The notes beneath the pieces were generated by a model that made no database searches, was not told the origin of the DNA, and worked only from the letters and a program-made list of their open reading frames with translations. Shown in pieces: positions 45,487 through 55,440 of a DNA stretch of 64,000 bases (positions are counted from its first letter, which is position 1; the number at the start of each line of letters is the position of its first letter). Origin of the DNA: JACVRW01 sp963811055. Lineage in GTDB: Bacteria; Actinomycetota; Thermoleophilia; Solirubrobacterales; Thermoleophilaceae. A program made the translations under genes and the position numbers. The stretch is taken from the NCBI GenBank assembly GCA_963811055.1, contig CAWEPQ010000020.1, forward strand, positions 372,001 to 436,000. Reading direction: 5' to 3'.

Positions 45487-46604
45487 GCGAGCGCCAGGCG
45501 CTCTTCCACGGCGGGCCGCTCGGCCAGTGCCATGGTGAGTGCGTCCGCGGAGCGCTCCGCGGCGTGCCCGTCCCAGAGCGGGATCGCCGAGGGGGTGGGC
45601 GGCAGGGTGGAGGGGCGCACGTCGGCGATCAGCGCCGGGTCGTCGCCGAGCAGCACGTTGGTGCCGTGGGTGATGGTCACGGGCCGCTCTGTGTTCGCCC
45701 GGAAGGTGAAGCAGGGCACGCCCAGCGCGGAGGCCTCTTCCTGGACCCCGCCCGAGTCGGTCACGATCGCCCCGGCGGCGCCCTGCAGCGAGAGGAAGTC
45801 GAGGTACCCGGCGGGGCGGATGCAGCGCACGTTGGCGCGCTCGAGCCGCTCGAGGCCGGAGCCGAGGCTCAGCTGGTCGCGCGTGCGCGGGTGGATCGGG
45901 AAGACCACCGGGGCGGATGCTCCGAGCATGGTCAGCGCGTCCACGATCGCGTTCAGGCGCACCGGCTCGTCCACATTCGAGGGGCGGTGCAGGGTCACGA
46001 GCACGTACTCGTGGTCGTTCAGGTCGAGCTCACGCCAGGCGGCGCGCCGGCGCGCGCGGCCCTCGAGCTTGCGGAGCGAGTCGATCATGGTGTTGCCCAC
46101 GTAGTGGATCCGCGCGGGGTCGATGCCCTCCCGGAGCAGATTCGGCTCGGCCTCGGGGCTGTGGGTGAGCAGCACGTCCGCCATGCGGTCGGTGAGCACC
46201 CGGTTGATCTCCTCGGGCATGGTCCAGTCGTCCGAGCGCAGCCCGGCCTCGAGATGGGCCACCGGCACACCCAGCTTGGCGGCGGCCAGGGCGCAGGCGA
46301 GGGTGGAGTTCACGTCGCCCGCCACGACGACCATGTCGGGCTGGCGCTCGAGCAGGACCTGCTCGAACCCGGCCAGAACCTTCGCGGTCTGATCGCCGTG
46401 GGTGCCGGAGCCGACTCCGAGCGACACGTCGGGATCGGGGAAGCCGAGGTCCGCGAGGATGTCGTCGGAGAGGCTCCGGTCGTAGTGCTGGCCGGTGTGC
46501 ACGACCAGCTGGCGGGTGTGACCGCGCCGGCGCATCGCCTCGATCACGGGCGCCATCTTCACGAAGTTCGGGCGGGCGCCCACCACGTAGGCCACCAGCG
46601 GCAT
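45483..46604 (-). CDS. wecB: UDP-N-acetylglucosamine 2-epimerase, non-hydrolysing
   Basis: 373 residues from ATG 46604; a GTG at 46697 would add 31 Ala/Arg-rich residues and is less likely. MPLVAYVVGARPNFVKMAPVIEAM, VHTGQHYD, VVVAGDVNSTLACALAA, VPVAHLEAGLRSDDWTMPEEINR, VTLHRPSNVD, VTDSGGVQEEASALGVPCFTFRANTERP are all conserved epimerase segments. The enzyme interconverts UDP-GlcNAc and UDP-ManNAc. No UDP-ManNAc dehydrogenase lies nearby, so free ManNAc or an alternative modification is expected in the glycan. Its stop overlaps the end of the preceding gene by 4 bp. Confidence 0.95.
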   Translation of the reverse strand: MPLVAYVVGARPNFVKMAPVIEAMRRRGHTRQLVVHTGQHYDRSLSDDILADLGFPDPDVSLGVGSGTHGDQTAKVLAGFEQVLLERQPDMVVVAGDVNSTLACALAAAKLGVPVAHLEAGLRSDDWTMPEEINRVLTDRMADVLLTHSPEAEPNLLREGIDPARIHYVGNTMIDSLRKLEGRARRRAAWRELDLNDHEYVLVTLHRPSNVDEPVRLNAIVDALTMLGASAPVVFPIHPRTRDQLSLGSGLERLERANVRCIRPAGYLDFLSLQGAAGAIVTDSGGVQEEASALGVPCFTFRANTERPVTITHGTNVLLGDDPALIADVRPSTLPPTPSAIPLWDGHAAERSADALTMALAERPAVEERLALA

Positions 46605-46802
46605 CGAGCTCGGCGCGGACGCGCGCAGCGGCGCCGCGCGGGCGAACCGCGCTCGCGCGCGAGCGCGAAGATCTGTCGTGTTGGCCCCCGGGTCCACCTG
46701 CCTCTTTAGCGAGCCTAGGTGCGCCCTCCCGACGGCGAAAGTCGCGGTGGGCCAATCCCCCCGTTCGGCTAGGGGGATACCTGGCCGATGGGCCGGTCAG
46801 CC

Positions 46803-48296
46803 TCAGCGAACGCGGAAGGCAACGGCCCTGGCGGCCGAGCGCGTACCCGCGGCGTTGGTGGCCACGATCACCACTCGATAGCGCCCGCGAGCGAGGCCAT
46901 GGGCGCGGATGCGCGTGGCCCGGCGCTTGGTCACGCCCAGCTTGCGCGCGCGCACGAGGTGGCGCTTGTGAGCCTTGCGCACACGCTGGATACGGATAGA
47001 CACGCGGACCTTCGCGTTCACGCGGAGGCTGAGCCGCGCGGCAGCGGGGCAGCCGCGGCGTGGCCGCTTGCAGATCACGCGCGGCCGCAGGCGGACCGAC
47101 GTGAACCGCGGCTTCGCCCGGCCCGGTGTGCCGCCGCCGGGCTGCCCGCCCGGAGTGCCGGGCCCGCTCCCCGGGGGCCCCGCTCCGAACTCGTGGGCCC
47201 CGGCATCCGGGCGCCCGTCGCGCGCGAAGCCGTCGCGGTCGAGGGCGGGGTGGTCATCCGGGTCGGCGGCGTTGATGGCCGGCGCGCCGGCCTTGAGCCG
47301 GAAGTTCAGGGCGCCGGGGTCGATCCACCCCAGCGGGGCCATCACCGCGGCGGACGACACGGCGGGGGAGACGCGCTTGTCCGACGCCGCGCATTTCTGG
47401 CCGACGTTGTGGCTGTAGCGCATGCCCCCCACGCAGTTCCAGCTGCCGAGGTTGCCCACCCAGCGAGAGCCGCCGGTGGCGGCGTGCTCCGCGCTGGCCG
47501 GGATCTCGAAGGTGTTGTTGCGGACCGTCCAGCCGTCGAGCGTGCCCCCGGCGTTGGCCGTATTGGCCACGTAGACGCTGTAGTAGTGCCAGGTGCCGTC
47601 GTCCTTGTAGGTGTGCCCGAACACGTTGTTCTCGAGCGTCACCTTCCCGTACGCCGGAGGCAGCGGCGACCACCAGCTTCCATACGTGAAGAACACGTCC
47701 ATCGTGGCGCACTGGTGGAAGAGGCTGCGGCGGACCGTGAGGCCCGGCACCACGATCGCGTAGAGGCACTCGTTGTGGACCGTCTCGTCGGTCACGCGGA
47801 CGTCGTGGAACACCACGTTGTCGAAGGTGAAGTTGGTGCCCGACACCAGCGCGCCCTTCTCGTCGGTCACGTTGCCGATGCGCCCGTTCTTGAAGCCGGA
47901 GTTGTCGCCGCTGTTGTGGAACGTGAGCGCCTTGGCGAACGCCCCGTCCACCTCGAGGCCGTCGAACACCACGTTGGAGGCCGCGTTGTCGAGCTGGCGC
48001 AGCTTCGGCAGGCCGCTGCCCTTGAACACCACGGCCTTCGACCCGGGGGGCACCACCTGCGGTGGATAGGCGCCGGGAGCGACCCGGACCAGATCGCCGC
48101 CGGCACTCTGCGCGTAGGCGTAGCCGAAGCTGCCGCAGGGGGCGCCGAGGCAGTTGCCCGAGTCGGGCGCGCCGGGCGCGATCTGGCGCGTGGCGGCGCC
48201 GGTGGCCGGCGCCAGCACCAGGAGGGCGGCGAGCGCCGCGAGCAGCGCGAAACCGCGACGCAGAGCCGCTGTCGGCGGGATGTGGGAGAAGGCCAC
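46803..48296 (-). CDS. Exported right-handed beta-helix protein with basic C-terminal domain
   Basis: 497 residues from ATG 48296. A signal peptide (ALRRGFALLAALAALLVLAPATGA, about 11-34) precedes a parallel beta-helix: repeated short strands with Asn ladders such as ASNVVFDGLEVDGAF, GTNFTFDNVVFHDVRV, GLTVRRSLFHQCAT, GKVTLENNVFGHTY, LDGWTVRNNTFEIPA, and a DAGAHEFG end cap. A Gly/Pro linker (about 375-395) leads to a strongly basic, beta-rich domain (RVSIRIQRVRKAHKRHLVRARKLGV...) of Ig-like type. It may bind or cleave surface polysaccharide outside the cell; no catalytic residues are assigned. Confidence 0.8.
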   Translation of the reverse strand: MAFSHIPPTAALRRGFALLAALAALLVLAPATGAATRQIAPGAPDSGNCLGAPCGSFGYAYAQSAGGDLVRVAPGAYPPQVVPPGSKAVVFKGSGLPKLRQLDNAASNVVFDGLEVDGAFAKALTFHNSGDNSGFKNGRIGNVTDEKGALVSGTNFTFDNVVFHDVRVTDETVHNECLYAIVVPGLTVRRSLFHQCATMDVFFTYGSWWSPLPPAYGKVTLENNVFGHTYKDDGTWHYYSVYVANTANAGGTLDGWTVRNNTFEIPASAEHAATGGSRWVGNLGSWNCVGGMRYSHNVGQKCAASDKRVSPAVSSAAVMAPLGWIDPGALNFRLKAGAPAINAADPDDHPALDRDGFARDGRPDAGAHEFGAGPPGSGPGTPGGQPGGGTPGRAKPRFTSVRLRPRVICKRPRRGCPAAARLSLRVNAKVRVSIRIQRVRKAHKRHLVRARKLGVTKRRATRIRAHGLARGRYRVVIVATNAAGTRSAARAVAFRVR

Positions 48297-48438
48297 GGCA
48301 GCTGTCTCCTGAACGAGCCGGCGCCGAGGCGCCGTCTCGAGGCGTTGCCGGACGAGTCATCCATGACCCGTGGCAATCAGCCCGGCAGGCTAGCGAACCT
48401 CCTGTGCGAGCGGAACGCGTGCAGGCGATGTTGCCGGG

Positions 48439-49950
48439 TCAGGATTCCACGGCGGCGGCGGGGCCGGCCAGCCGCTGGCCCGATCCTCGCCGCCGGAGCA
48501 CGCCGCGCAGCTCCTGCCTGAGCTCCGGCACGCGCCAGGCGCAGAGCGCCAAGTACACCACCGCGGCCACCCCGGTGCAGACGATCAGCCGCACCGCCTC
48601 GTGGACTCCCGCGTCCACGAGCGCGACGCGGACGCCCAGGACCACGAGGCACATGCCCGCGGCGGCCTGGAACACCCCGGAGATGCTCCGCAGGAAGATC
48701 ATCGGCGACACCCCGAGCGCGCGCGCCGCGAGGATGGTCTGCCACGGCTCCACGAGCGTCGTGGAGATCGCGAACGAGACCGCCACGCCCACCACGCCCC
48801 AGTTGAGGCCCACCGAGAACGCCACGAGGTGGCAGGTCACGAGGACGATCGAGAAGCGGAAGATGGTGCGAGCGCGGCCGCGGGCCATCAGCACGTCGAT
48901 GCTGAGGCTCTGAAGGGCCTGCACGATCCCGACCCAGGCGAGGATCTGGATGACCGGCACGGCCGCCTGCCACTGGTGGCCGAGCACGACGGGCACGAAG
49001 TCGGGCGCCAGCACCACGAGCGCCGCCAGCGGGGCCACCGACACGGCCGCCAGGATCCGCACCACCCGGGCCCACGCCACGGCGATGCGCTCGGGCTCGT
49101 CCTGGATGCGGCAGAACGCGGGCGACATCACTCGCTGAAGCGGGCCGCCGATCTTGCTGGCGGGCTGGAGGATCGTGTTGAACGCGATCGCGTAGGTGCC
49201 GAGCGCGCTGGTGCCCAGGAAGCGGCCGATGAGGAAGCGGTCGCCGTTGGTCTGGAGGTAATAGAGCATCCGGTGGCCGAGCATGAACACGCTGAAGCCG
49301 CCGAGATCCCGCAGGCTGTTCATGGAGAAGGCCATCCGCGGCCTCCAGCTCGATCGCAGCCAGACGGCGATGGTCGTGACCGTCGCGCCCGCCGCGTACT
49401 GCACGATGATCGCCCATGCCCCGCCGCCCATCGCGGCCACCGTCACACCCGCGGCCGCCCCCGCCAGGGCCCCGATCATCGGGAGGATCTCGACCCGCGC
49501 GAAGTCCATGTCGCGCAGCATCAGCGACTGCTGCGGGGCGCCCACCGCGAAGACCACGAACCCGATCGAGAGCACCTGGAGCAGCGGCTTGGCGTCGGCG
49601 TCGCCGTAGAGCGCCGCCAGCGGGCCGGCGAGCGCGAACCCGACGATGGCGAAGAAGATGCCGCTGCCCACGGTGACCCAGAACGCCGTGTCCCGGTCCA
49701 CCGCGCTCAGCTCCTTGCGCTGGATCAGCGCGGCGCCCAGGGCCAGGTCGGAGAAGACCATCACGAGGCTGGCGAAGACCAGCGCCAGAGCGGCCAGGCC
49801 GTATTCCTCGGGCGTGAGAAGCCGGGCGATCACGATCGCCGCGAGCGCCCGCGTGAGCTGCAGCCCGACCTGCGATCCGATCACCCAACCGAGACCTCCG
49901 AGCACCCGCGCGCGGAGGTCCGGGAAGCCCGGGCCAGGTGAAGAAGACAT
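48439..49950 (-). CDS. Polysaccharide flippase, MOP superfamily (Wzx-like)
   Basis: 503 residues from ATG 49950. About 12-14 hydrophobic segments are distributed over the whole length. The start VLGGLGWVIGSQVGLQLTRALAAIVIARLLTPEEYGLAALALVFASL, ALIQRKELSAVDRDTAFWV and GDRFLIGRFLGTSALGTYAIAFNTILQPASKI are typical of the lipopolysaccharide/teichuronic-acid export family. It would move the lipid-linked oligosaccharide across the membrane for polymerisation. It stands on the minus strand next to the beta-helix gene, 142 bp apart, and is divergent from the AsnB-type gene. Confidence 0.92.
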   Translation of the reverse strand: MSSSPGPGFPDLRARVLGGLGWVIGSQVGLQLTRALAAIVIARLLTPEEYGLAALALVFASLVMVFSDLALGAALIQRKELSAVDRDTAFWVTVGSGIFFAIVGFALAGPLAALYGDADAKPLLQVLSIGFVVFAVGAPQQSLMLRDMDFARVEILPMIGALAGAAAGVTVAAMGGGAWAIIVQYAAGATVTTIAVWLRSSWRPRMAFSMNSLRDLGGFSVFMLGHRMLYYLQTNGDRFLIGRFLGTSALGTYAIAFNTILQPASKIGGPLQRVMSPAFCRIQDEPERIAVAWARVVRILAAVSVAPLAALVVLAPDFVPVVLGHQWQAAVPVIQILAWVGIVQALQSLSIDVLMARGRARTIFRFSIVLVTCHLVAFSVGLNWGVVGVAVSFAISTTLVEPWQTILAARALGVSPMIFLRSISGVFQAAAGMCLVVLGVRVALVDAGVHEAVRLIVCTGVAAVVYLALCAWRVPELRQELRGVLRRRGSGQRLAGPAAAVES

Positions 49951-50036
49951 CCCTGCGCACGTTAAGGCCGCCGCTCTGGGAGCGTCCTGAACGGTCGGTT
50001 AGGCTCAGCCGGCTCCGGGGCGTCTACGGTGGCGCC

Positions 50037-51939
50037 ATGTGCGGCATCGCAGGAGCGTTCAGGCTCGACGGCGCGAGCGCTCCGGCCCTGCCGGAGCACG
50101 TGCTCCGCGCGATGACGGACGTGATCGCCTACCGCGGCCCTGACGACGCCGGCCACGTTTCGGCCGAGGGCTGCTCGCTCGGCGCCCGGCGGCTGTCGAT
50201 CATCGACGTGGCAGGGCGGGCATCAGCCGTTCTCGAACGAGGACGGCCGCGTGTGGGCGGCGCAGAACGGCGAGATCTACAACCACGCCGAGCTCCGCGA
50301 CGAGCTTCGCGCGCGTGGGCACACGCTGCGCAGCCGCTGCGACACGGAGGTGCTGCCGCACCTCTACGAGGAGCACGGCCCCGACCTGGGGCAGCGCCTG
50401 CGCGGCATGTTCGCTGTGGCCGCCTGGGACCGCGTCGAGCGCCGCGGGGTGCTGATCCGCGATCGCATGGGCATCAAGCCGCTCTATTACGCCGTTACGG
50501 ACGAGCTCGTGGTGTTCGGCTCGGAGCTCAAGTGCGTGCTCGCCAGCGGCCTCGTGGGACAGGAGCTCGATCCCGAGGCGATCGCCGCCTACCTCTCGCT
50601 TGGCTACGTGCCCGGATCGATGACCCCGCTACGCAAGGTGCGGAAGCTCGAGCCCGGTGAGCGCCTGGTGGTGGCCGATGGGCGCGCCACCGTGGAGCGC
50701 TGGTGGCGCTACCCGGCCCCGGCGCCCGATCCGATCGACCGCTCGGACGGCGAGTGGGCCGAGATGCTGATCGAGAAGCTGGACGAGTCGGTGCGCCTAC
50801 GTCTCATGAGCGACGTTCCGCTCGGGGCCATGCTGAGCGGCGGCCTCGACTCCAGCCTGATCGTGAACCTCATGAAGCGGCACATGGCCGAGCCCGTGAA
50901 GACCTTCGCCGTGGGCTTCGCGGGCGAGGACTCGGAGCTGGGCGATGCCCGGCGCGTGGCCGACTGGAACGGTGCCGACCATCACGAGCTCGAGGTGACC
51001 ACCAAGAGCGACGCCGACGAGCTGGCGCGGCTCGTCTGGCATCTCGACGAGCCGCTGGCCGACCTGTCCTCGCTCGGGTTCCTGCCGCTGTGCGAGCTGG
51101 CGCGCGAGCACGTGACCGTCGCGCTGACCGGCCAGGGGGCCGACGAGCTGCTCGGCGGCTACCGCAAGCACCGCGTGGCCTCGCTCGCCCAGTCGTGGGA
51201 GCGCATGCCGGCTCCGCTGCGCTCCGTCGCGGCGGCCGGGTTGAGGCACGGTCCGGGACGCGCGGGCCGCTTCGTGGACGTCCTTCAGGCCGGGGACCCG
51301 GTTACGCGCCTGCTGGCGTCGAGCGGGCTGGTGCACTCCGATCTGAGCGGCGACCTGTTCGGCGGTGCGCTGGCGGAGCAGGCCGGTGCGGCCGAGGCTC
51401 TGCTCGGCCGGCGGCTGGCGGACGCTCCCGGAGCCGCGCCGCTCGAGGCCGCGCTCTACCTGGACGCCCGCCTCGGCCTGGTGGACGACATGCTCACCTA
51501 CTTCGACCGCGCCTCGATGGCGTGCTCGCTAGAGGTGCGCGTGCCGTTCCTCGACCATGAGCTCGTGGAGCTGTGCGCCCGCATCCCTGCGGGACACAAG
51601 GTGCGCAGGCTCAAGGGCAAGCACGTGCTGCGCCTCGCCGCGCGCGACCACGTGCCGCCGTTCGTGCTCGACAAGCGCAAGCGCGGCTTCTTCAACGAGG
51701 CCGTCGGGTCGTGGGTGGCTGCCGGCGACGGCTCGCTGGTGGAGCAGCTGCTGCTCGATCCCGACCCGGCCTACGCGGCCGTGCTCGACCGCGACGTGGT
51801 GGAGCGGGTGGTCATGGAGTGGCGCGGCGGGCGGCGCTCGCACGCCAACCTGCTGCTCGCGCTGATGATGCTCGAGCTCTGGCTCGGCGAGTACCTGCCG
51901 CGCGCCATGGCCGGCGACCGGGTGCAGGTGGCCGCATGA
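50037..51939 (+). pseudogene. asnB: Glutamine-dependent amidotransferase, AsnB-type, frameshifted
   Basis: From ATG 50037 the glutaminase domain starts correctly with Cys2 (MCGIAGAFRLDG) and continues YRGPDDAGHVSAEGCSLGARRLSIIDVAG; at 50211-50220 the run GGGCGGG carries one extra base, after which the other frame continues GHQPFSNEDGRVWAAQNGEIYNHAEL to the stop at 51939. The span is 3n+1. The synthetase half is intact: LSGGLDSSLIVNLM (PP loop), YFDRASMACSLEVRVPFLDHELVEL, DKRKRGFFNEAV. Restored length about 633. Homologues in polysaccharide clusters amidate sugars or amino acids on the glycan. If the base is real the protein is broken. Confidence 0.85.
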
Positions 51940-52810
51940 CGCTGCGGTACGCGGTGGTCACGCCGGCGCGCAACGAGGAGCGCAACCTGCCGCGACTGGC
52001 CGCCGCCCTGGCCGCCCAGACCGTGCCGCCGGCCGAGTGGGTGGTGGTGGACGACGGCTCCACCGACGCCACGCCGGCCGTGCTCTCGGAGCTGGCCGCC
52101 CGCCATCACTGGCTCAGCCCGCTGGCGCAGCAGACGGGCAACGGGCAGCTGGCCGCCGGCCGGCGCGACGCACGCGACCTGATCGGGTTCCGGAACGGCA
52201 TCCGCGCGCTGGCGCGAGCCCGCCGACGTGGTGATCAAGGTGGACGCCGACATCGACTTCGATCCGGACTTCTGCGAGCGCCTGGTGGGCCGCTTCGCCG
52301 AGGACGAGCAGCTGGGCATTGCCAGCGGCACGTGTTACGAGCTCGAGCGCGGCAGCTGGGTGCGCCGCTCCAAGTCCGACACCACGGTCTGGGGCGCCAC
52401 CCGCGCATACCGGGCCGAGTGCATCGACGACATGATGGAGCTCGAGCCCTGCATGGGCTGGGACGGCCTCGACGAGATCCGGGTGCAGCTGCGCGGCATG
52501 CGCACCCAGACCTGGGTGGACCTGCCCTTCCGCCACCATCGCCCCGAGGGCGGCAGAGAGCTCACCTCGCTCCACCACGGCGAGGCCCTGGGCCGCGCCT
52601 CCTGGTACATGGGCTACCGGCCCAGCTACCTGGCGATGCGCGCGCTCTACCGGGCGCGCAGGGAGCCGGCCGCGCTGGCGATGCTCTGGGGCTACGCCGC
52701 CGCCGCGGCCACGCCGGGCGCCGCGGTGCCCGGACGAGCGCGTCATACGCGCGCTGCGCGAGCGCCAGCGCCTGGGCACGGCGCTCCGCCGTGGCGCCCC
52801 CGCGTCCTGA
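51936..52810 (+). pseudogene. Family-2 glycosyltransferase with two frameshifts
   Basis: Starts at ATG 51936, overlapping the amidotransferase stop by 4 bp: MTLRYAVVTPARNEERNLPRLAAALAAQTVPPAEWVVVDDGSTDATP. Near 52213-52216 one extra base shifts the frame; it resumes as EPADVVIKVDADIDFDPDF (DxD metal site), GLDEIRVQLRGMRTQTWVDLPFRHHRPEG, WYMGYRPSYLAMRAL. Near 52700-52710 a second extra base shifts it again, and RVIRALRERQRLGTALRRG leads to a TGA at 52810. The span of 875 nt is 3n+2, agreeing with two inserted bases. Restored length about 291 residues. Confidence 0.8.
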
Positions 52811-52811
52811 G

Positions 52812-53682
52812 TCAGGAGCGCGCCCGGCGCCGCTCGGCCGTGGTGCCGGAGCGCTCGAAGTCCACCACGTAGAACGACACCGTGCGGGTGAGCTCGACCA
52901 GGTGGGCCAGCTTGCGCCGGGGCGGCTCGTCGAGGCCCATGATCGAGCTGGAGTCCCGGTAGAACAGGCCGGCCGCCTCCCGGAGCGTGCGGCGCCGTGT
53001 GCGCGAGCCGTTGCCGCCTGAGGCGATGCGGTTCACGTCGATCAGGCGCTGCGCCTGCGCGCGCGGGCTCTCGCAGGTGCGAGTGGTACACGGACGCGGC
53101 CGGCTCGTAGACCACCGCCAGCCCGGCTCCCACCACCCGCTCGGCCCACTCGAGGTCCTCGGCGGCGGGGAGGGTGAAGGGCTGATCGAGCCAGACGCTG
53201 CGCCGGATGCAGGAGGCCGCGTTGCTGAAGAGGATCTCGCCGCCGCTCTCGCGCGTGAACTCGCGCCGGTGCTCGCCGAACTGGCTGCCGAGGCGGAGGA
53301 CCTCGCGCCAGGGCGCGTCCTCCCAGGGCATCTGCCTGCCCGCCACGCCGGCCACGCGTGGATCCGCGAACGGTGCGGTCATGCCGGCCACCCAGTGCTC
53401 ATCCACCGGCACGGCATGCGCGGACAGGACCAGCACCAGATCCCCGGAGACCCTCTCGATGCCCGCGTTCAGGGCCTTCGAGTAGTCGAAGTCGTCGGGC
53501 CGGACGGGATGGACTCGGGCCCCGTGCGAGCGCGCGATCTCCACCGTCGCGTCGGTGGACCCGCTGTCCACCACGAGCACGTCGAGATCGAAGTCCGAGC
53601 GCTGCCGGCCGAGGGTCTCGAGGCAGGTCCCGATCAGCTCGGCCTCGTTGAGCGTCCGGATGACCACGCCAATCGCCGCCAT
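52812..53682 (-). pseudogene. Family-2 glycosyltransferase, frameshifted
   Basis: From ATG 53682: MAAIGVVIRTLNEAELIGTCLETL, VLVVDSGSTDATVEIARSHGARVHPV, LVLVLSAHAVPVDEHWVAGM, RRSVWLDQPFTLPAAEDLEWAERVVGAGLAVVYEPAASVYHSHLRE is a rhamnosyltransferase-like GT-A domain. Near 53070-53085, in a GC repeat, one extra base shifts the frame; translation resumes as RAQAQRLIDVNRIASGGNG and ends at 52812 with SGTTAERRRARS. The span is 871 nt, 3n+1. Its stop lies one base from that of the convergent glycosyltransferase. Confidence 0.8.
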
Positions 53683-53773
53683 CTGGCCAAGCGTACGCCC
53701 GCGGGCAGCCGAGAGGGCAGAACTATACGGCCGCATAGTCACCCGGCAGGGCCCGCGGCTTAGGTTGGATGCG

Positions 53774-54583
53774 GTGCGTGATCCGACCACAGCCGACGCC
53801 GGGATCGCCGTCGTGGTCCTGACCCACAACCGTGCCGAGCTTCTCAAGAAGTGCGTGGAGAACGTGCTTCTGCGCACGTCGGCGGCCACTCGCGAGATCG
53901 TGATCTGGGACAACGGGTCCACCGACGCCACCCAGGAGTACCTCGCCTCCCTCGACGAGCCGCGCATCCGGGTGATGCGCAGCGAGACCAACGTGGGGCA
54001 CAACGGCTATGCGCGAGCGTTCCGGGAGACCACCTCCGCCTACATGGTCGAGCTGGACGACGACGTGGTGGAGGCGCCCCAGGACTGGGACGCCATGCTG
54101 CTCGACGCATTCGTCCGGCTGCCCGAGATCGGCTTCCTGGCCGCGGACATCGAGAACGACCCGCACGACGAGGCCTCGCACTGGCGCCACGTCATTCGCG
54201 CCCACGAGTACACGGCCGTCGAGGTGAACGACGTGAGCCTGCTGGTGGGACCCACGGGCGGCGGCTGCGCGATGACCTCCAGGGAGGCCAACGAGAAGGC
54301 CGGCGGGTTCCGGGAGAACGACGACGAGGTTTTCTGGCTGGAGGACGGGGTGTACATCGAGGCGCTCCAGCGGGTCGGGTTCGGCGCCGCCGTGCTCGCC
54401 GACCTGGTGGTGCACCACACCGGGGGCTCCTACTACACGACCTCGTCGAAGGAGAAGGAGGAGTTCTGGAAGCGCTACTGGGCGCGCCGTGCTCGCCGCG
54501 AGGCCGTCAAGGGCGTGCTGGTACGCGTCCCGTTCGTGCGCCGGCTGAACGATCGCTTCGGCTGGTTCGTCGCACCCGGATGA
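53774..54583 (+). CDS. Family-2 glycosyltransferase
   Basis: 269 residues from GTG 53774 (TTG 53765 is an alternative); the open frame upstream is the shadow of the opposite gene. GT-A motifs: IAVVVLTHNRAELLKKCVENVL, IVIWDNGSTDATQEYLASL, TNVGHNGYARAFRETTSAYMVELDDDVVEAPQDWD (DDD metal site), and FWLEDGVYIEALQRVGFGAAVLADLVVHHTGGSYY. It probably adds a sugar to the lipid-linked repeat. Ends 4 nt before the FkbM gene. Confidence 0.88.
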   Translation: MRDPTTADAGIAVVVLTHNRAELLKKCVENVLLRTSAATREIVIWDNGSTDATQEYLASLDEPRIRVMRSETNVGHNGYARAFRETTSAYMVELDDDVVEAPQDWDAMLLDAFVRLPEIGFLAADIENDPHDEASHWRHVIRAHEYTAVEVNDVSLLVGPTGGGCAMTSREANEKAGGFRENDDEVFWLEDGVYIEALQRVGFGAAVLADLVVHHTGGSYYTTSSKEKEEFWKRYWARRARREAVKGVLVRVPFVRRLNDRFGWFVAPG

Positions 54584-54587
54584 CGCC

Positions 54588-55370
54588 ATGCGCAGACTTC
54601 TCTCCTCGTTCCGCTGGGCAGCCCGGCACTCGGTGCTTGCCGCGGGCCCGGTCAGCCGCGCCTGGCTCTTCCTGACGCTCCTGGCGCTCCCCGCCAAGCG
54701 CCGGCTCACGTCCGGCACGCCGGTCCCGGTGAGGCTGCGCCTCGGAGGGAGCCCGCGGCTCTTCTGGTTCTCGGACGAGAGCGAGCTCTTCGCGCTCGAG
54801 GAGATCTTCGGCGAGGGCGAGTACGCGGCCGCCGCGGTCGGCAGGCCCACGGTGATCGTGGACCTCGGATCGAACGTGGGCCAGGCGGCCCTCTGGTTCC
54901 GGAGCCGGTTCCCCGAGGCCCGGCTGCTCTGCGTCGAGCCCGACCCGCGCACGTTCGCGACGCTGACGAGGAACGTCGGCAACGACCCGCTCGTGACGCT
55001 CCGCCACGCCGCCGTGACCGCCGAGGACGGGCCCGTGGTGATCGAGCGGACGCCCCACTCGAGCTGGGGCACGCGCGTGAACGGCTCGTCAGGCAACGGC
55101 CTCGTGGTCCCCGGCCTGTCCCTGAAGACGCTCCTGGCGGACGGGCTGATCGACCAGGTGGACGTGCTGAAGGTGGACATCGAGGGCATGGAGCACGCGG
55201 CGCTCGCCGCCAGCCCGGCCCTGGCGCGAGCGCGCCTCGTGGTGGGCGAGCTGCACCCGGATCTGCTGCCGATGTCGCTCGACACAGCGCTCGAGGACAT
55301 GCGCCTGAACGGCGGTTTCGCGCACGCCGAGCTCCGGGGCGACATCTTCGTCCTGAGCCGCGAGACCTGA
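54588..55370 (+). CDS. FkbM-family methyltransferase
   Basis: 260 residues from ATG 54588. The SAM-binding motif I is VIVDLGSNVGQAALWF (about residues 88-103), with FPEARLLCVEPDPRTFATLTRNV following; VDVLKVDIEGMEHAALAAS (about 194-212) is the FkbM signature. Such enzymes O-methylate sugars or, in FkbM, a macrolide. A methylated sugar in the polysaccharide is the natural inference here. It is downstream of a glycosyltransferase with 4 nt between them. Confidence 0.9.
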   Translation: MRRLLSSFRWAARHSVLAAGPVSRAWLFLTLLALPAKRRLTSGTPVPVRLRLGGSPRLFWFSDESELFALEEIFGEGEYAAAAVGRPTVIVDLGSNVGQAALWFRSRFPEARLLCVEPDPRTFATLTRNVGNDPLVTLRHAAVTAEDGPVVIERTPHSSWGTRVNGSSGNGLVVPGLSLKTLLADGLIDQVDVLKVDIEGMEHAALAASPALARARLVVGELHPDLLPMSLDTALEDMRLNGGFAHAELRGDIFVLSRET

Positions 55371-55440
55371 ACGTTGGGATAGGGACCTTCCGGCAGGTGG
55401 GGTAGGGACCGGCTCCCCCGACGCACCTAGGCTCCGAGCT